Below, in pieces: positions 7,887 to 16,161 of a DNA stretch of 38,797 nucleotides. How positions within the stretch are numbered: position 1 is the stretch's first letter; each line of letters opens with the position of its first letter. The notes beneath the pieces are model-generated. The model worked only from the letters and a program-made list of their open reading frames with translations. It was not told the origin of the DNA and did no database searches. A program made the position numbers and the translations under genes. This DNA comes from an uncultured Ruminococcus sp. (GTDB lineage: Bacteria > Bacillota > Clostridia > Oscillospirales > Ruminococcaceae). The stretch covers positions 1-38,797 of the forward strand of contig CADALT010000020.1 of assembly GCA_902788785.1 (NCBI GenBank), given 5' to 3'.

Positions 7887-8330
7887 ATGATAAAGATAAT
7901 CGATCTTAGCGAAGTAAGTGAACTCATACCCGATGCCGCACGCTGGTTCTCATATAAATGGGGAATAGATGCAGAGACTTATAAAGAGAGCATGGAGTCA
8001 TCCTGCGAGGATAATGCAGTGCCCAGATGGTATGTGGCACTGATAAACGGCACTATAGCAGGCGGTCTGGGCGTTATCGAGAACGACTTCCATGAGAGAA
8101 AAGACCTTGCGCCCAATGTCTGCGGGCTGTATGTTGAGGAGAAATACCGTGGACGTGGCATAGCAGGCGAACTGCTCGGGTATGTCTGCAAGGATATGAA
8201 AAAACGTGGGATAGATACGCTTTATCTGTCCACAGACCATACAGGCTTCTATGAAAAGTTCGGCTGGGAATTTCTGACAATGGTAAAAAGCAATGACGGC
8301 GAGAGCAGGCTGTATATCAAAAAGAACTAA
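7887..8330 (+). CDS. GNAT family N-acetyltransferase
   Basis: 147 aa from the ATG at 7887, chosen over 7881 because GGAGG (7873-7877) is then 9 nt away instead of 3. Single GNAT domain: a central beta strand then VCGLYVEEKYRGRGIAGELL, with the acetyl-CoA pyrophosphate-binding R/Q-x-x-G-x-G/A motif as YRGRGIA, and a C-terminal GFYEKFGWEFL segment typical of the fold. Cytoplasmic; acetylates an unknown small molecule or protein. It is the first gene of an operon with the GTPase-Rae1 fusion, whose ribosome site overlaps this gene's stop codon region. Whether the two act together is unknown. Confidence 0.88.
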   Translation: MIKIIDLSEVSELIPDAARWFSYKWGIDAETYKESMESSCEDNAVPRWYVALINGTIAGGLGVIENDFHERKDLAPNVCGLYVEEKYRGRGIAGELLGYVCKDMKKRGIDTLYLSTDHTGFYEKFGWEFLTMVKSNDGESRLYIKKN

Positions 8331-8342
8331 GGAATGAGACAG

Positions 8343-10919
8343 ATGAGCAAAAAGGCAGTTATAGGCATACTTGCCCATGTTGACTCGGGCAAGACCACAT
8401 TATCGGAGGCTTTGCTGTATAAAAGCGGTGCGATACGCAAGCTTGGCAGAGTTGACCACAGGGACGCTTTCCTTGATAACAATATCATCGAGCGTGACCG
8501 TGGCATAACCATATTCTCGAAACAGGCGGTGTTCAGCTTCGGCGATGTGGACTTTACCCTTCTCGATACCCCCGGACACGTTGACTTTTCGGGCGAGACA
8601 GAGCGGACTTTGCAGGTCATTGATGCGGCAGTGCTGGTCATCAGCGGTACTGACGGTGTGCAGAGCCATACAAAGACCCTTGCACGTTTGCTGGAAAGGT
8701 ATGATATACCGACCTTCGTATTCGTCAATAAGATGGATATGGCAGGGGCAGACCGCAATTTTGTTATGAACTCCCTTACAGCGTCACTGGGCGACCGCTG
8801 CATATCCATGAAACAGCCTGCGGACGAACTTACCGAGGCGCTCTCGCTTTGCAGTGAGGAAATGATGGAGGAATATCTGGAAGAGGGTAAAATTTCGGAC
8901 ACTTCCATCATCGGTGCCATAGCCGCACGCAAGCTCATACCTTGCTTTTTCGGGTCGGCACTGAAGCTTGAGGGCATAGAGGAATTGCTGGAGGGTCTTG
9001 CGAAGTACGTGCCGCTGCCCGAACAGTCCGAGAAATTCGGCGCAAGAGTATATAAGATATCCGAGGACGGCGGTGCAAGGCTGACACATATGAAGATAAC
9101 AGGCGGCAGTCTTGCAGTCAGGGAAGCCATCACCTACACCGACCGTGAGGGCAATGAGATCACCGAGAAGGTCGGCAGGATAAGGGTGTACAGCGGTGAG
9201 AAGGCTGCGAATACCGAAAAAGCCGTGCAGGGTGAAGTCTGCGCTGTGCCGGGGCTGACAGGGACTTATGCAGGTCAGGGACTTGGATTCGAGCCCGATG
9301 ATGCAGGTCAGCTGACCGAGCCCGTGCTGAGCTACAGGGTAATACCGCCCGAGGGCACAGATGACCATACCATGCTGAAAATACTGCGTATCATGGAGGA
9401 CGAAGACCCCACCATGGCAGTTAATTACAATGAACAGCTTAGCGAGATAACCGTGGCACTGATGGGTGAAGTGCAGGCGGAAGTGGTCTGCCGCATGACC
9501 GAGGAACGTTTCGGTGTCAAGATAACCCTTGGCGAGGGCAGGATAGCCTATCGTGAAACTATCGCCGAACCTGTGGAGGGTGCAGGACATTTTGAACCTC
9601 TGCGCCATTATGCGGAGGTCCACCTGCGTTTAGAACCGCTTGAAAGGGGCAGCGGACTGGAATTTGACAGCGATTGCAGCGAGGATATACTTAGCCGCAA
9701 CTGGCAAAGGCTGATACTGACCCATCTGAAAGAGCGCATACACAGGGGCGTGCTGACCTGTTCGCCCATAACGGATATGCGCATTACACTGACCGCAGGC
9801 AGAGCGCACATAAAGCATACCGAGGGCGGTGACTTCCGTCAGGCGACCTACCGTGCGGTAAGACAGGGACTGCGCAAGGCTAAGAGCGTGCTGTTAGAGC
9901 CTTATTATGCGTTCAGGCTGGAAGTACCTGCGGCTAATACGGGACGAGCCCTCACCGACCTTGACCGCATGGGCGGCAGGACGGACCCTCCCGAGACTGA
10001 CGGCGATACCGCTGTGATAACGGGAACAGCTCCCGTATCTAAACTGCGCTTTTATCACACCGAGGTGGCAGGCTACACAAAGGGGCTTGGCAGACTTAGC
10101 TGTCGGGCGGACGGATATGATATCTGCAAGGACAGCGAAACGGTCATAGCCGAACTGGGCTACGACCCTGACAGTGATACCCGAAATACCGCAGATTCGG
10201 TGTTCTGCTCCCACGGGGCAGGTCATATAATACCATGGGACGAAGCGGACGAGTATATGCACGTCAGCGCTGAAACAGGCAGGCGGCAGTATCAGCAGGC
10301 GGAAGAACTGCGTAATCGTGCGGCAGACTATGTACGCCGTGCAGCGGATGATGAGGAACTGATGGAGATATTCGAGCGTACCTATGGCGCAGTCAACAGG
10401 AAAAAGCGCTATGCCATGCGTACCCCGAAGGAAGTCACGACCCAAAAGGCAAAGCCACGTCCGGTGCCCACAGGTCCCGAGTATATGCTGGTGGACGGCT
10501 ACAATATAATTTTCGCCTGGGACGACCTTAAAAAGGCGGCAGGACAAAGTCTTGACCTGGCAAGAAGCATACTTATCAACCGCCTTGGCAGCTTTCAGGG
10601 GTGCAGAGGCTGCGAGCTGATACTGGTGTTCGATGCCTACAGAGTCAAGGAGCCCGAACATATCGACAAGGCAGGCAGCATCAGCGTGGTATATACCAAA
10701 GAAGCCGAGACTGCCGATACCTACATCGAGCGCACCGCCCATCAGCTTTCAAAAGATCACAGGGTCACTGTGGCGACCTCGGACGGACTGGAGCAGGTGA
10801 TAATCATGGGCTCGGGCGCAAGGCGTATGTCCGCATCAGACCTTAAACACGAGGTAGAAGCTTCAGAGCGTGCAGTCAGGGAGTATATCGAGAAACTGAA
10901 CAGCAGAAGAATGAAGTGA
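8343..10919 (+). CDS. Ribosomal-protection-type translational GTPase fused to a Rae1/YacP-like NYN endoribonuclease
   Basis: 858 aa from the ATG at 8343; this places AAGGA 9 nt upstream, whereas the in-frame ATG at 8334 touches it. Residues 1 to about 640 are a full translational GTPase of the EF-G/Tet(M) class: P-loop AHVDSGKTT, switch I RDRGITIFS, DTPGH, NKMD, GSALK, then domains II-V including a domain IV segment ending TAPVSKLRFYHTEVAGYTKG. After a linker of about 70 residues, residues 713-858 are an NYN/PIN-like nuclease closely resembling Rae1 (YacP), which cuts mRNA in the ribosomal A site: LVDGYNIIFAW, LVFDAYRVK, TKEAETADTYIER and VATSDGLEQ carry the acidic residues. The arrangement suggests a protein that enters the ribosome like EF-G and delivers a nuclease. 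An automatic call of 'tetracycline resistance' would be misleading. Substrate and trigger are unknown. Confidence 0.9.
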   Translation: MSKKAVIGILAHVDSGKTTLSEALLYKSGAIRKLGRVDHRDAFLDNNIIERDRGITIFSKQAVFSFGDVDFTLLDTPGHVDFSGETERTLQVIDAAVLVISGTDGVQSHTKTLARLLERYDIPTFVFVNKMDMAGADRNFVMNSLTASLGDRCISMKQPADELTEALSLCSEEMMEEYLEEGKISDTSIIGAIAARKLIPCFFGSALKLEGIEELLEGLAKYVPLPEQSEKFGARVYKISEDGGARLTHMKITGGSLAVREAITYTDREGNEITEKVGRIRVYSGEKAANTEKAVQGEVCAVPGLTGTYAGQGLGFEPDDAGQLTEPVLSYRVIPPEGTDDHTMLKILRIMEDEDPTMAVNYNEQLSEITVALMGEVQAEVVCRMTEERFGVKITLGEGRIAYRETIAEPVEGAGHFEPLRHYAEVHLRLEPLERGSGLEFDSDCSEDILSRNWQRLILTHLKERIHRGVLTCSPITDMRITLTAGRAHIKHTEGGDFRQATYRAVRQGLRKAKSVLLEPYYAFRLEVPAANTGRALTDLDRMGGRTDPPETDGDTAVITGTAPVSKLRFYHTEVAGYTKGLGRLSCRADGYDICKDSETVIAELGYDPDSDTRNTADSVFCSHGAGHIIPWDEADEYMHVSAETGRRQYQQAEELRNRAADYVRRAADDEELMEIFERTYGAVNRKKRYAMRTPKEVTTQKAKPRPVPTGPEYMLVDGYNIIFAWDDLKKAAGQSLDLARSILINRLGSFQGCRGCELILVFDAYRVKEPEHIDKAGSISVVYTKEAETADTYIERTAHQLSKDHRVTVATSDGLEQVIIMGSGARRMSASDLKHEVEASERAVREYIEKLNSRRMK

Positions 10920-11232
10920 GCAGAGCTGTATTTTAGCAAACGAAAACCAATATTATCCTGCTGACAAATATTGTCAGGAAAACAATGGTCAAAATGGCTA
11001 AAATAGGATAGCCGGGCTGCTGCAAAATGACAAAAAATATTTCATAAATGTAAACAAATAAATTCCGCTCTTTTAACTTGCGGTGAATGTGTTATAATAA
11101 AATTGTATAGGTATGACTATTTTATACCATAGGTTAAGCGAAGTTTTGGTATTATAGTAAAAGACACAGCAATTTTTTCAGACAAGAGTTGTGGTGCTTG
11201 ATATATGCCATGGGAACGGAGGTGACGCTTCC
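10920..11232. other. Intergenic region with hairpin and ptsI leader
   Basis: 313 bp without a gene. A small hairpin CTGACAA-ATA-TTGTCAG (10961-10977) follows the fusion gene but has no T-run, so it is at most a weak terminator. The right half holds an extended -10 promoter (TGT-TATAAT at 11090-11098, poor -35) and a leader of about 130 nt with overlapping short inverted repeats: GGTAT...ATACC, and ATACCA...TTGGTAT, around 11110-11155. Confidence 0.55.
11090..11098 (+). promoter_or_regulatory. Extended -10 promoter of ptsI
   Basis: TGTTATAAT at 11090-11098 gives an extended -10 box; no good -35 is found at 16-18 bp. The next 130 nt form the ptsI leader. Confidence 0.5.
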
Positions 11233-12906
11233 ATGATCACATTGAAAGGCAGATCTGTTTACGGCGGTATAGCCAAGGGCATTATATCTTTCTATCAGCG
11301 TGATGAGATCAATATCACTAGACTAAAGATCAACGATCCCGAGAAAGAGTGGGACAGGTATACACAGGCGAAGAATGCTGCGGTGGAGGAGCTGAGGGCA
11401 CTCAGGGATAAAACTGCGGAAGAGATAGGCGATGCTGATGCAGATATTTTCTTCATACATCAGATGATACTTGATGACAGCCAGTACGAAAAAAGCATAC
11501 AGACCTTTATCTTAGAGGAAAGGTGCAATGCGGAATATGCGGTGGCAAGGACCTCTCAGATACTTGCGGAGATCATGCGAGAGGGTGACTCAGAGTACAT
11601 CAGGGAGAGGTGTACAGATGTACATGATGCCTCAGAGAGGATAATCAGGCATTTGCAGAACCGTTCCAGTGTGGATTTCAAGCTGGACGATGTATCCATA
11701 ATCTGTGCGGATGATCTTATGCCCAGCGAGACAGCCATGCTTGATAAGACGAAGGTCGCAGCTTTCTGTACAAAGGGCGGCTCGACCAATTCCCATACAG
11801 CCATACTGGCAAGGACGATGAACATACCTGCGCTGATAGGTCTGGGCGATGTCAAGCTTGAAGACTATGATGGTATGTATGCCATAGTTGACGGCTATGA
11901 CGGCATGATGTACATCGAGCCCGATAACGATACTATCATCAGGATAAACCGCCGAGAGGAAGAGGAAGGCAGGAAGCGTGAACTTCTGCAAAGACTCAAG
12001 GGCAGGAAGAATGTGACCCGTGACGGCAGGGAAGTTGAGGTCTATGCCAATATAGGCGGACTTGCCGACCTTAACTCAGCCATCGAAAACGATGCGGGCG
12101 GCATAGGTCTGCTTAGGACGGAATTTCTTTATCTCCAGCGAGACAGCTTCCCTGATGAGGAGGAACTTTTCTACAACTACCGCAGGGTAGTGGAGGATAT
12201 GAAGGGCAAGCGTGTGGTCATAAGAACGCTGGATATAGGTGCGGACAAGACGGCGGATTATTTCTGCCTTGATAAGGAGGATAACCCTGCAATGGGTGTG
12301 CGTGCAGTAAGGCTGTGCCTGCGCCGACAGGATATTTTCCGCACACAGCTGAGGGCGCTGCTGAGGGCATCAGCCTACGGCAAGCTGGCGCTGCTGATAC
12401 CCATGATAATCGACCTGGACGAGGTCTATCGTGTAAAGGACATAATCCATAAGGTCAAGGATGAACTGGTAAACAAGCACATACCCTTTGATAACGATGT
12501 GGAGTTCGGCGTTATGATTGAAACTCCCGCAGCGGTGATGATAAGCGATCTGCTGGCGCAGGAAGTGGACTTTTTCAGCATCGGTACGAACGATCTTGAG
12601 CAGTACACTCTGGCGATCGACAGGCAGAACCCAAATTATGAAACGGTAGTTCCGCCCAATCATCTGGCGGTGCTGAGAATGATAAAGCTGGTCTGCGACA
12701 ATGCCCACAACCACGGCATAAAGGTTTGTATGTGCGGCGAGCTTGGCTCGGACCTTTCGCTGACGGAGATATTGCTGGATATGCAGATAGATGCACTTTC
12801 GGTCTCGCCTCCGCAGATACTTCCCGTGCGCAGGATGATACGCAGCCTGAACCTCAGCGACAGGCGGCAGGTACACTCGAATATACAAAGAGTACTGCAC
12901 TATTGA
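11233..12906 (+). CDS. ptsI: Phosphoenolpyruvate-protein phosphotransferase (PTS enzyme I)
   Basis: 557 aa from the ATG at 11233, which has GGAGGT 9 nt upstream; a GTG at 11191 in frame lacks a ribosome site. Enzyme I takes phosphate from PEP onto a histidine and passes it to HPr, driving sugar uptake. Domains in order: N-terminal HPr-binding helical part; phosphohistidine domain with GGSTNSHTAILAR, H188 being the phosphorylated residue; and the PEP-binding TIM barrel with GIGLLRTEFLY, RTLDIGADK, FGVMIETPAA and DFFSIGTNDLEQYTLA. Length is slightly short of the usual 570-575 aa. HPr and sugar-specific components are not in the window. Cytoplasmic. The last codons are part of a 19-bp tandem repeat. 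Confidence 0.95.
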   Translation: MITLKGRSVYGGIAKGIISFYQRDEINITRLKINDPEKEWDRYTQAKNAAVEELRALRDKTAEEIGDADADIFFIHQMILDDSQYEKSIQTFILEERCNAEYAVARTSQILAEIMREGDSEYIRERCTDVHDASERIIRHLQNRSSVDFKLDDVSIICADDLMPSETAMLDKTKVAAFCTKGGSTNSHTAILARTMNIPALIGLGDVKLEDYDGMYAIVDGYDGMMYIEPDNDTIIRINRREEEEGRKRELLQRLKGRKNVTRDGREVEVYANIGGLADLNSAIENDAGGIGLLRTEFLYLQRDSFPDEEELFYNYRRVVEDMKGKRVVIRTLDIGADKTADYFCLDKEDNPAMGVRAVRLCLRRQDIFRTQLRALLRASAYGKLALLIPMIIDLDEVYRVKDIIHKVKDELVNKHIPFDNDVEFGVMIETPAAVMISDLLAQEVDFFSIGTNDLEQYTLAIDRQNPNYETVVPPNHLAVLRMIKLVCDNAHNHGIKVCMCGELGSDLSLTEILLDMQIDALSVSPPQILPVRRMIRSLNLSDRRQVHSNIQRVLHY

Positions 12907-12954
12907 GAATAGCACACACTATTGAGAATAGCGCACACTATTAAGAATAAACAC
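12898..12954 (+). repeat. Three 19-bp tandem repeats overlapping the ptsI stop codon
   Basis: CACTATTGAGAATAGCACA (12898-12916), CACTATTGAGAATAGCGCA (12917-12935) and a diverged CACTATTAAGAATAAACAC (12936-12954). The first copy contains the last two codons and the TGA of ptsI, so the array arose by duplication of the gene end. Confidence 0.9.
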
Positions 12955-12995
12955 AAACGTCGGATATAAGGATTGCATTGATATTGAAATGTTAA

Positions 12996-13034
12996 GCCAT
13001 AGTATTTCTGATATGTAGTCAGAAGTACTATGGC
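12996..13034 (+). terminator. Probable terminator of ptsI
   Basis: Long stem GCCATAGTA-TTTCTGA against TCAGAAG-TACTATGGC with a 7-nt loop, followed by ATTTCTATTT. The T-run is interrupted, so termination may be partial. Confidence 0.6.
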
Positions 13035-13099
13035 ATTTCTATTTGCATCATGCTATCATGGACACTAAGACAAAGCGTAATATATGGAGCTGATAAGTT

Positions 13100-13555
13100 A
13101 TGACAATAGAATATAGAAAAGCAGGACCGGAAGATGCAGAAATGCTGATACATATCTACAATGCTTCATTTTACAGCGATTACAGGAGATATGGTGCGTG
13201 CCCCGGTTACGGCAAAACGATAGAAATGATGGAAGCCTCCATAAGAGAGCATCCGAAATATATCATACTTTCCGATCATGAACCTGTTGGATGCATTTCT
13301 TGTAAAATGCAGGAAATAGGAGTATATGAGATCACTTGCTTGTGTATTGTTCCCGAATATCAGGGCAAAGGATTAGGTACACGAGCAGTTCGGTTTGTAA
13401 AGGCTCTTTATGAGGATTGGAAGAAGTTTACTTTAGTAACGCCTGTGGATAAGAAAGAAAATGTAAAGTTCTACACTGAAAAATGCGGATTCCATATCGT
13501 ATCCACTGAAAAAGACGGCGATGTTGAACTTGTCCGATTCGTTACAGAAAGATAG
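13100..13555 (+). CDS. GNAT family N-acetyltransferase
   Basis: 151 aa single-domain GNAT. Core features: ITCLCIVPEYQGKGLGTRAVRFVKAL with the acetyl-CoA loop YQGKGLG, and the C-terminal NVKFYTEKCGFHIVSTEKDGDVELVRF segment typical of the fold. The start has GGAG about 13 nt upstream and no better alternative. It stands alone between the ptsI terminator and the tRNA gene. Its codon use is more AT-rich than its neighbours (many ATA, TTT, AAA), which may hint at later acquisition. Substrate unknown; unrelated in detail to the other GNAT at 7887. Confidence 0.88.
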   Translation: MTIEYRKAGPEDAEMLIHIYNASFYSDYRRYGACPGYGKTIEMMEASIREHPKYIILSDHEPVGCISCKMQEIGVYEITCLCIVPEYQGKGLGTRAVRFVKALYEDWKKFTLVTPVDKKENVKFYTEKCGFHIVSTEKDGDVELVRFVTER

Positions 13556-13597
13556 ATCCGATCATATGTTAACGTAAAACAACTCATATTTGGGTAT

Positions 13598-13615
13598 CCG
13601 TCTTATGCACGACGG
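13598..13615 (+). terminator. Weak terminator-like hairpin after the GNAT gene
   Basis: CCGTC/GACGG stem with an 8-nt loop followed by CTTTTATG; a short stem and short T-run make this only a possible terminator. Confidence 0.4.
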
Positions 13616-13630
13616 CTTTTATGCATAAAA

Positions 13631-13658
13631 AAAGCCCTTGCATATAAGCAAGAGCTTT
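13631..13658 (-). terminator. Terminator of tRNA-Arg
   Basis: Minus-strand stem AAAGCTCTTGC/GCAAGGGCTTT (one mismatch) followed by a run of T; directly downstream of the tRNA 3' end. Confidence 0.85.
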
Positions 13659-13659
13659 G

Positions 13660-13736
13660 TGGCGTCGTTGAGAGGATTCGAACCTCCGACCTGCCGCTTA
13701 GGAGGCGGCTGCTCTATCCAGCTGAGCTACAACGAC
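13660..13736 (-). tRNA. tRNA-Arg (anticodon CCU)
   Basis: 77-nt cloverleaf on the minus strand: acceptor GTCGTTG/CAACGAC, D-arm GCTC...GAGC, anticodon arm GCCGC-CTCCTAA-GCGGC giving anticodon CCT, T-arm GAGG-TTCGAAT-CCTC, discriminator G and an encoded CCA end. It reads AGG codons. It stands alone with its own terminator. Confidence 0.95.
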
Positions 13737-13824
13737 ATCAGTTATCTAACTTAATTATTATACCATACTCGCCCATAAAATGCAAGGGTTTTCATGAAAA
13801 ATTCATAAATAAAAAACAGCAAAA

Positions 13825-13849
13825 AAAGGAGAGCGCAGTGCTCTCCTTT
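13825..13849 (-). terminator. Terminator of the ilv operon
   Basis: Perfect stem AAAGGAGAGC/GCTCTCCTTT, 5-nt loop, followed on the minus strand by a long T-run; 15 bp past the ilvC stop. Confidence 0.92.
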
Positions 13850-13863
13850 CGATAAACTGTATA

Positions 13864-14904
<1,041 letters not shown>

Positions 14905-14935
14905 TTATGATAGTATTGTTGTATAAGACCCGTTA

Positions 14936-14980
14936 TACCAAACGCTGCCGCAGGATAAGCTCCTGATGAAGCGTTCGGTA
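14936..14980 (-). other. Long intercistronic hairpin between ilvN and ilvC
   Basis: TACCGAACGCT pairs with AGCGTTTGGTA (one wobble or mismatch), with an inner CAGGA/TCCTG stem. No T-run follows, so it is more likely an mRNA processing or stability element than a terminator. Confidence 0.6.
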
Positions 14981-14995
14981 TCGGGAATTATTGCT

Positions 14996-15493
14996 TTATT
15001 TCTTTGCGCTGAAATATTCGGAGCCTCTCTCCACAGCGACTGTGCCTGTCCTTGCCATCTCAAGGATGCCGTAGGGCTCGATAACGTTCTCAAATCTCGC
15101 TATCTTGTCATATCTGTCACATATTTCCAGCGTCATGGTGGTCAGGGTGATATCCATGACCTTAGCGCCTGTGATCTCTGCGATGGTCATTATCTCGCTG
15201 CGCTTTTCAGCGGGAGCATCGACCTTGACGATCATCAGTTCTCTTGCCACAAAATCATCTCTGCCGAAGGTCTTTACCTTGATGACCTCGATGAGCTTAT
15301 TGAGCTGCTTTTCTATCTGCTCTACCGTATGCTCGTCACCGTCGGCAACTATAGTTATCCTGGAGATAGAAGGGTCGTTGGTAGGACCCACAGCCAGGCT
15401 GTCGATATTAAATCCTCTCCTCGAAAACAGACCCGATATCCTGGAGAGGACACCGCTGTGGTTCTCGACGAGAACAGAAATCGTATGCTTCAT
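14996..15493 (-). CDS. ilvN: Acetolactate synthase small (regulatory) subunit
   Basis: 165 aa. The N-terminal ACT domain begins MKHTISVLVENHSGVLSRISGLFSRRGFNIDSLAVG, the typical valine-binding fold of IlvN/IlvH; the second half is the C-terminal ACT-like domain with EITGAKVMDIT and EPYGILEMARTG. It binds IlvB, raises its activity and gives feedback inhibition by branched-chain amino acids. Length is normal. The start has GGAGG upstream. It is separated from the upstream unknown gene by 128 bp holding a terminator-like hairpin immediately before its ribosome site. Confidence 0.96.
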   Translation of the reverse strand: MKHTISVLVENHSGVLSRISGLFSRRGFNIDSLAVGPTNDPSISRITIVADGDEHTVEQIEKQLNKLIEVIKVKTFGRDDFVARELMIVKVDAPAEKRSEIMTIAEITGAKVMDITLTTMTLEICDRYDKIARFENVIEPYGILEMARTGTVAVERGSEYFSAKK

Positions 15494-15514
15494 GATAAAA
15501 CCTCCGTAACAAAA

Positions 15515-15546
15515 GGAATGATACCATATATATCGGTATAAATTCC
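15515..15546 (-). terminator. Terminator-like hairpin in the ilvN leader (possible attenuator)
   Basis: Minus strand stem GGAAT-tt-ATACC / GGTAT-c-ATTCC followed by TTTTGTT, lying 10 bp before the GGAGG of ilvN. In the middle of an operon this could terminate part of the transcripts. AT-rich TATAAT-like boxes at 15557-15570 might give ilvN a second promoter, but the -35 match is poor. Confidence 0.6.
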
Positions 15547-15621
15547 ATACTTCATTATTATACTATTATATTATTAACATTTCTTTAACATTCAAAGACT
15601 ATACAGTTAATGATGGACTTC

Positions 15622-16149
15622 TTATTTATCAATATATTCAGCCGCAGCAGCCATGCACTCTCTCATCTCGTAAGCGGAGTACGGCCTGCCCTTTATAGTC
15701 AGGTCAGCGATGCCTCTGTTCACCAAAGAAAGCGTGTGTTTCAGGCGCTTGTCGGTCTCCTTATCCACCAGCACGATGGTGAAATCTCCGTGGGAGGAGA
15801 GCCATTCGAGCACTTCGTCGCCTGCGGTATCGGGCGAAGCGATGACCGCCAGCCCCTCTTTTGCCTGTTCTATCAGGTTAAGTGCGAACTTTATCTCGCT
15901 GCCGAGACAAGTTATGCAGCCTTTACCTTTGGGTGTGATGACCGCATATTCGCCCACACGTTTAGAACCGTCCACATCAGCCAGCAGCTTTACCGAAAGC
16001 TCGTCCGCATAGGGTTCGTGGGGAGATATCTCATTCAGCCTGCGTATGAACTCACGCTCATTTTCCTCACGGTCACGCAGGTTTTTCAGCCCGATGAGCA
16101 GCTCCCAGTCCTCGTCATTATCATAGCTAAGTATCTTGTAATGCAGCAT
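15622..16149 (-). CDS. Unknown protein encoded within the ilv operon
   Basis: 175 aa, no signal peptide, no membrane segment, no recognised motif. Sequence features are an N-terminal acidic region (SYDNDEDWELL), a segment ADVDGSKRVGEYAVITPKGKGCITCLGSEIKFALNLIEQ with two cysteines in CITC, and a C-terminal SAYEMRECMAAAAEYI. A plausible start has GAGGTG 5-6 nt upstream. It lies 12 bp after ilvB and 128 bp before ilvN, in the same direction, so it is co-expressed with acetolactate synthase. Conserved placement would be needed to argue for a role in branched-chain amino acid synthesis; from this window alone no function can be named. Confidence 0.7.
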   Translation of the reverse strand: MLHYKILSYDNDEDWELLIGLKNLRDREENEREFIRRLNEISPHEPYADELSVKLLADVDGSKRVGEYAVITPKGKGCITCLGSEIKFALNLIEQAKEGLAVIASPDTAGDEVLEWLSSHGDFTIVLVDKETDKRLKHTLSLVNRGIADLTIKGRPYSAYEMRECMAAAAEYIDK

Positions 16150-16161
16150 AGGGACACCTCT

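Noticed and set aside
8327-10742. Several long minus-strand frames (up to 282 aa) opposite the GTPase-Rae1 gene
   Set aside because: The sense frame has all GTPase and nuclease motifs; the antisense products have no recognisable features.
8343-10919. Annotation as a tetracycline resistance protein
   Set aside because: The GTPase part belongs to the same broad class as Tet(M), but it is fused to a nuclease and sits in a housekeeping-like context; resistance cannot be claimed from sequence.
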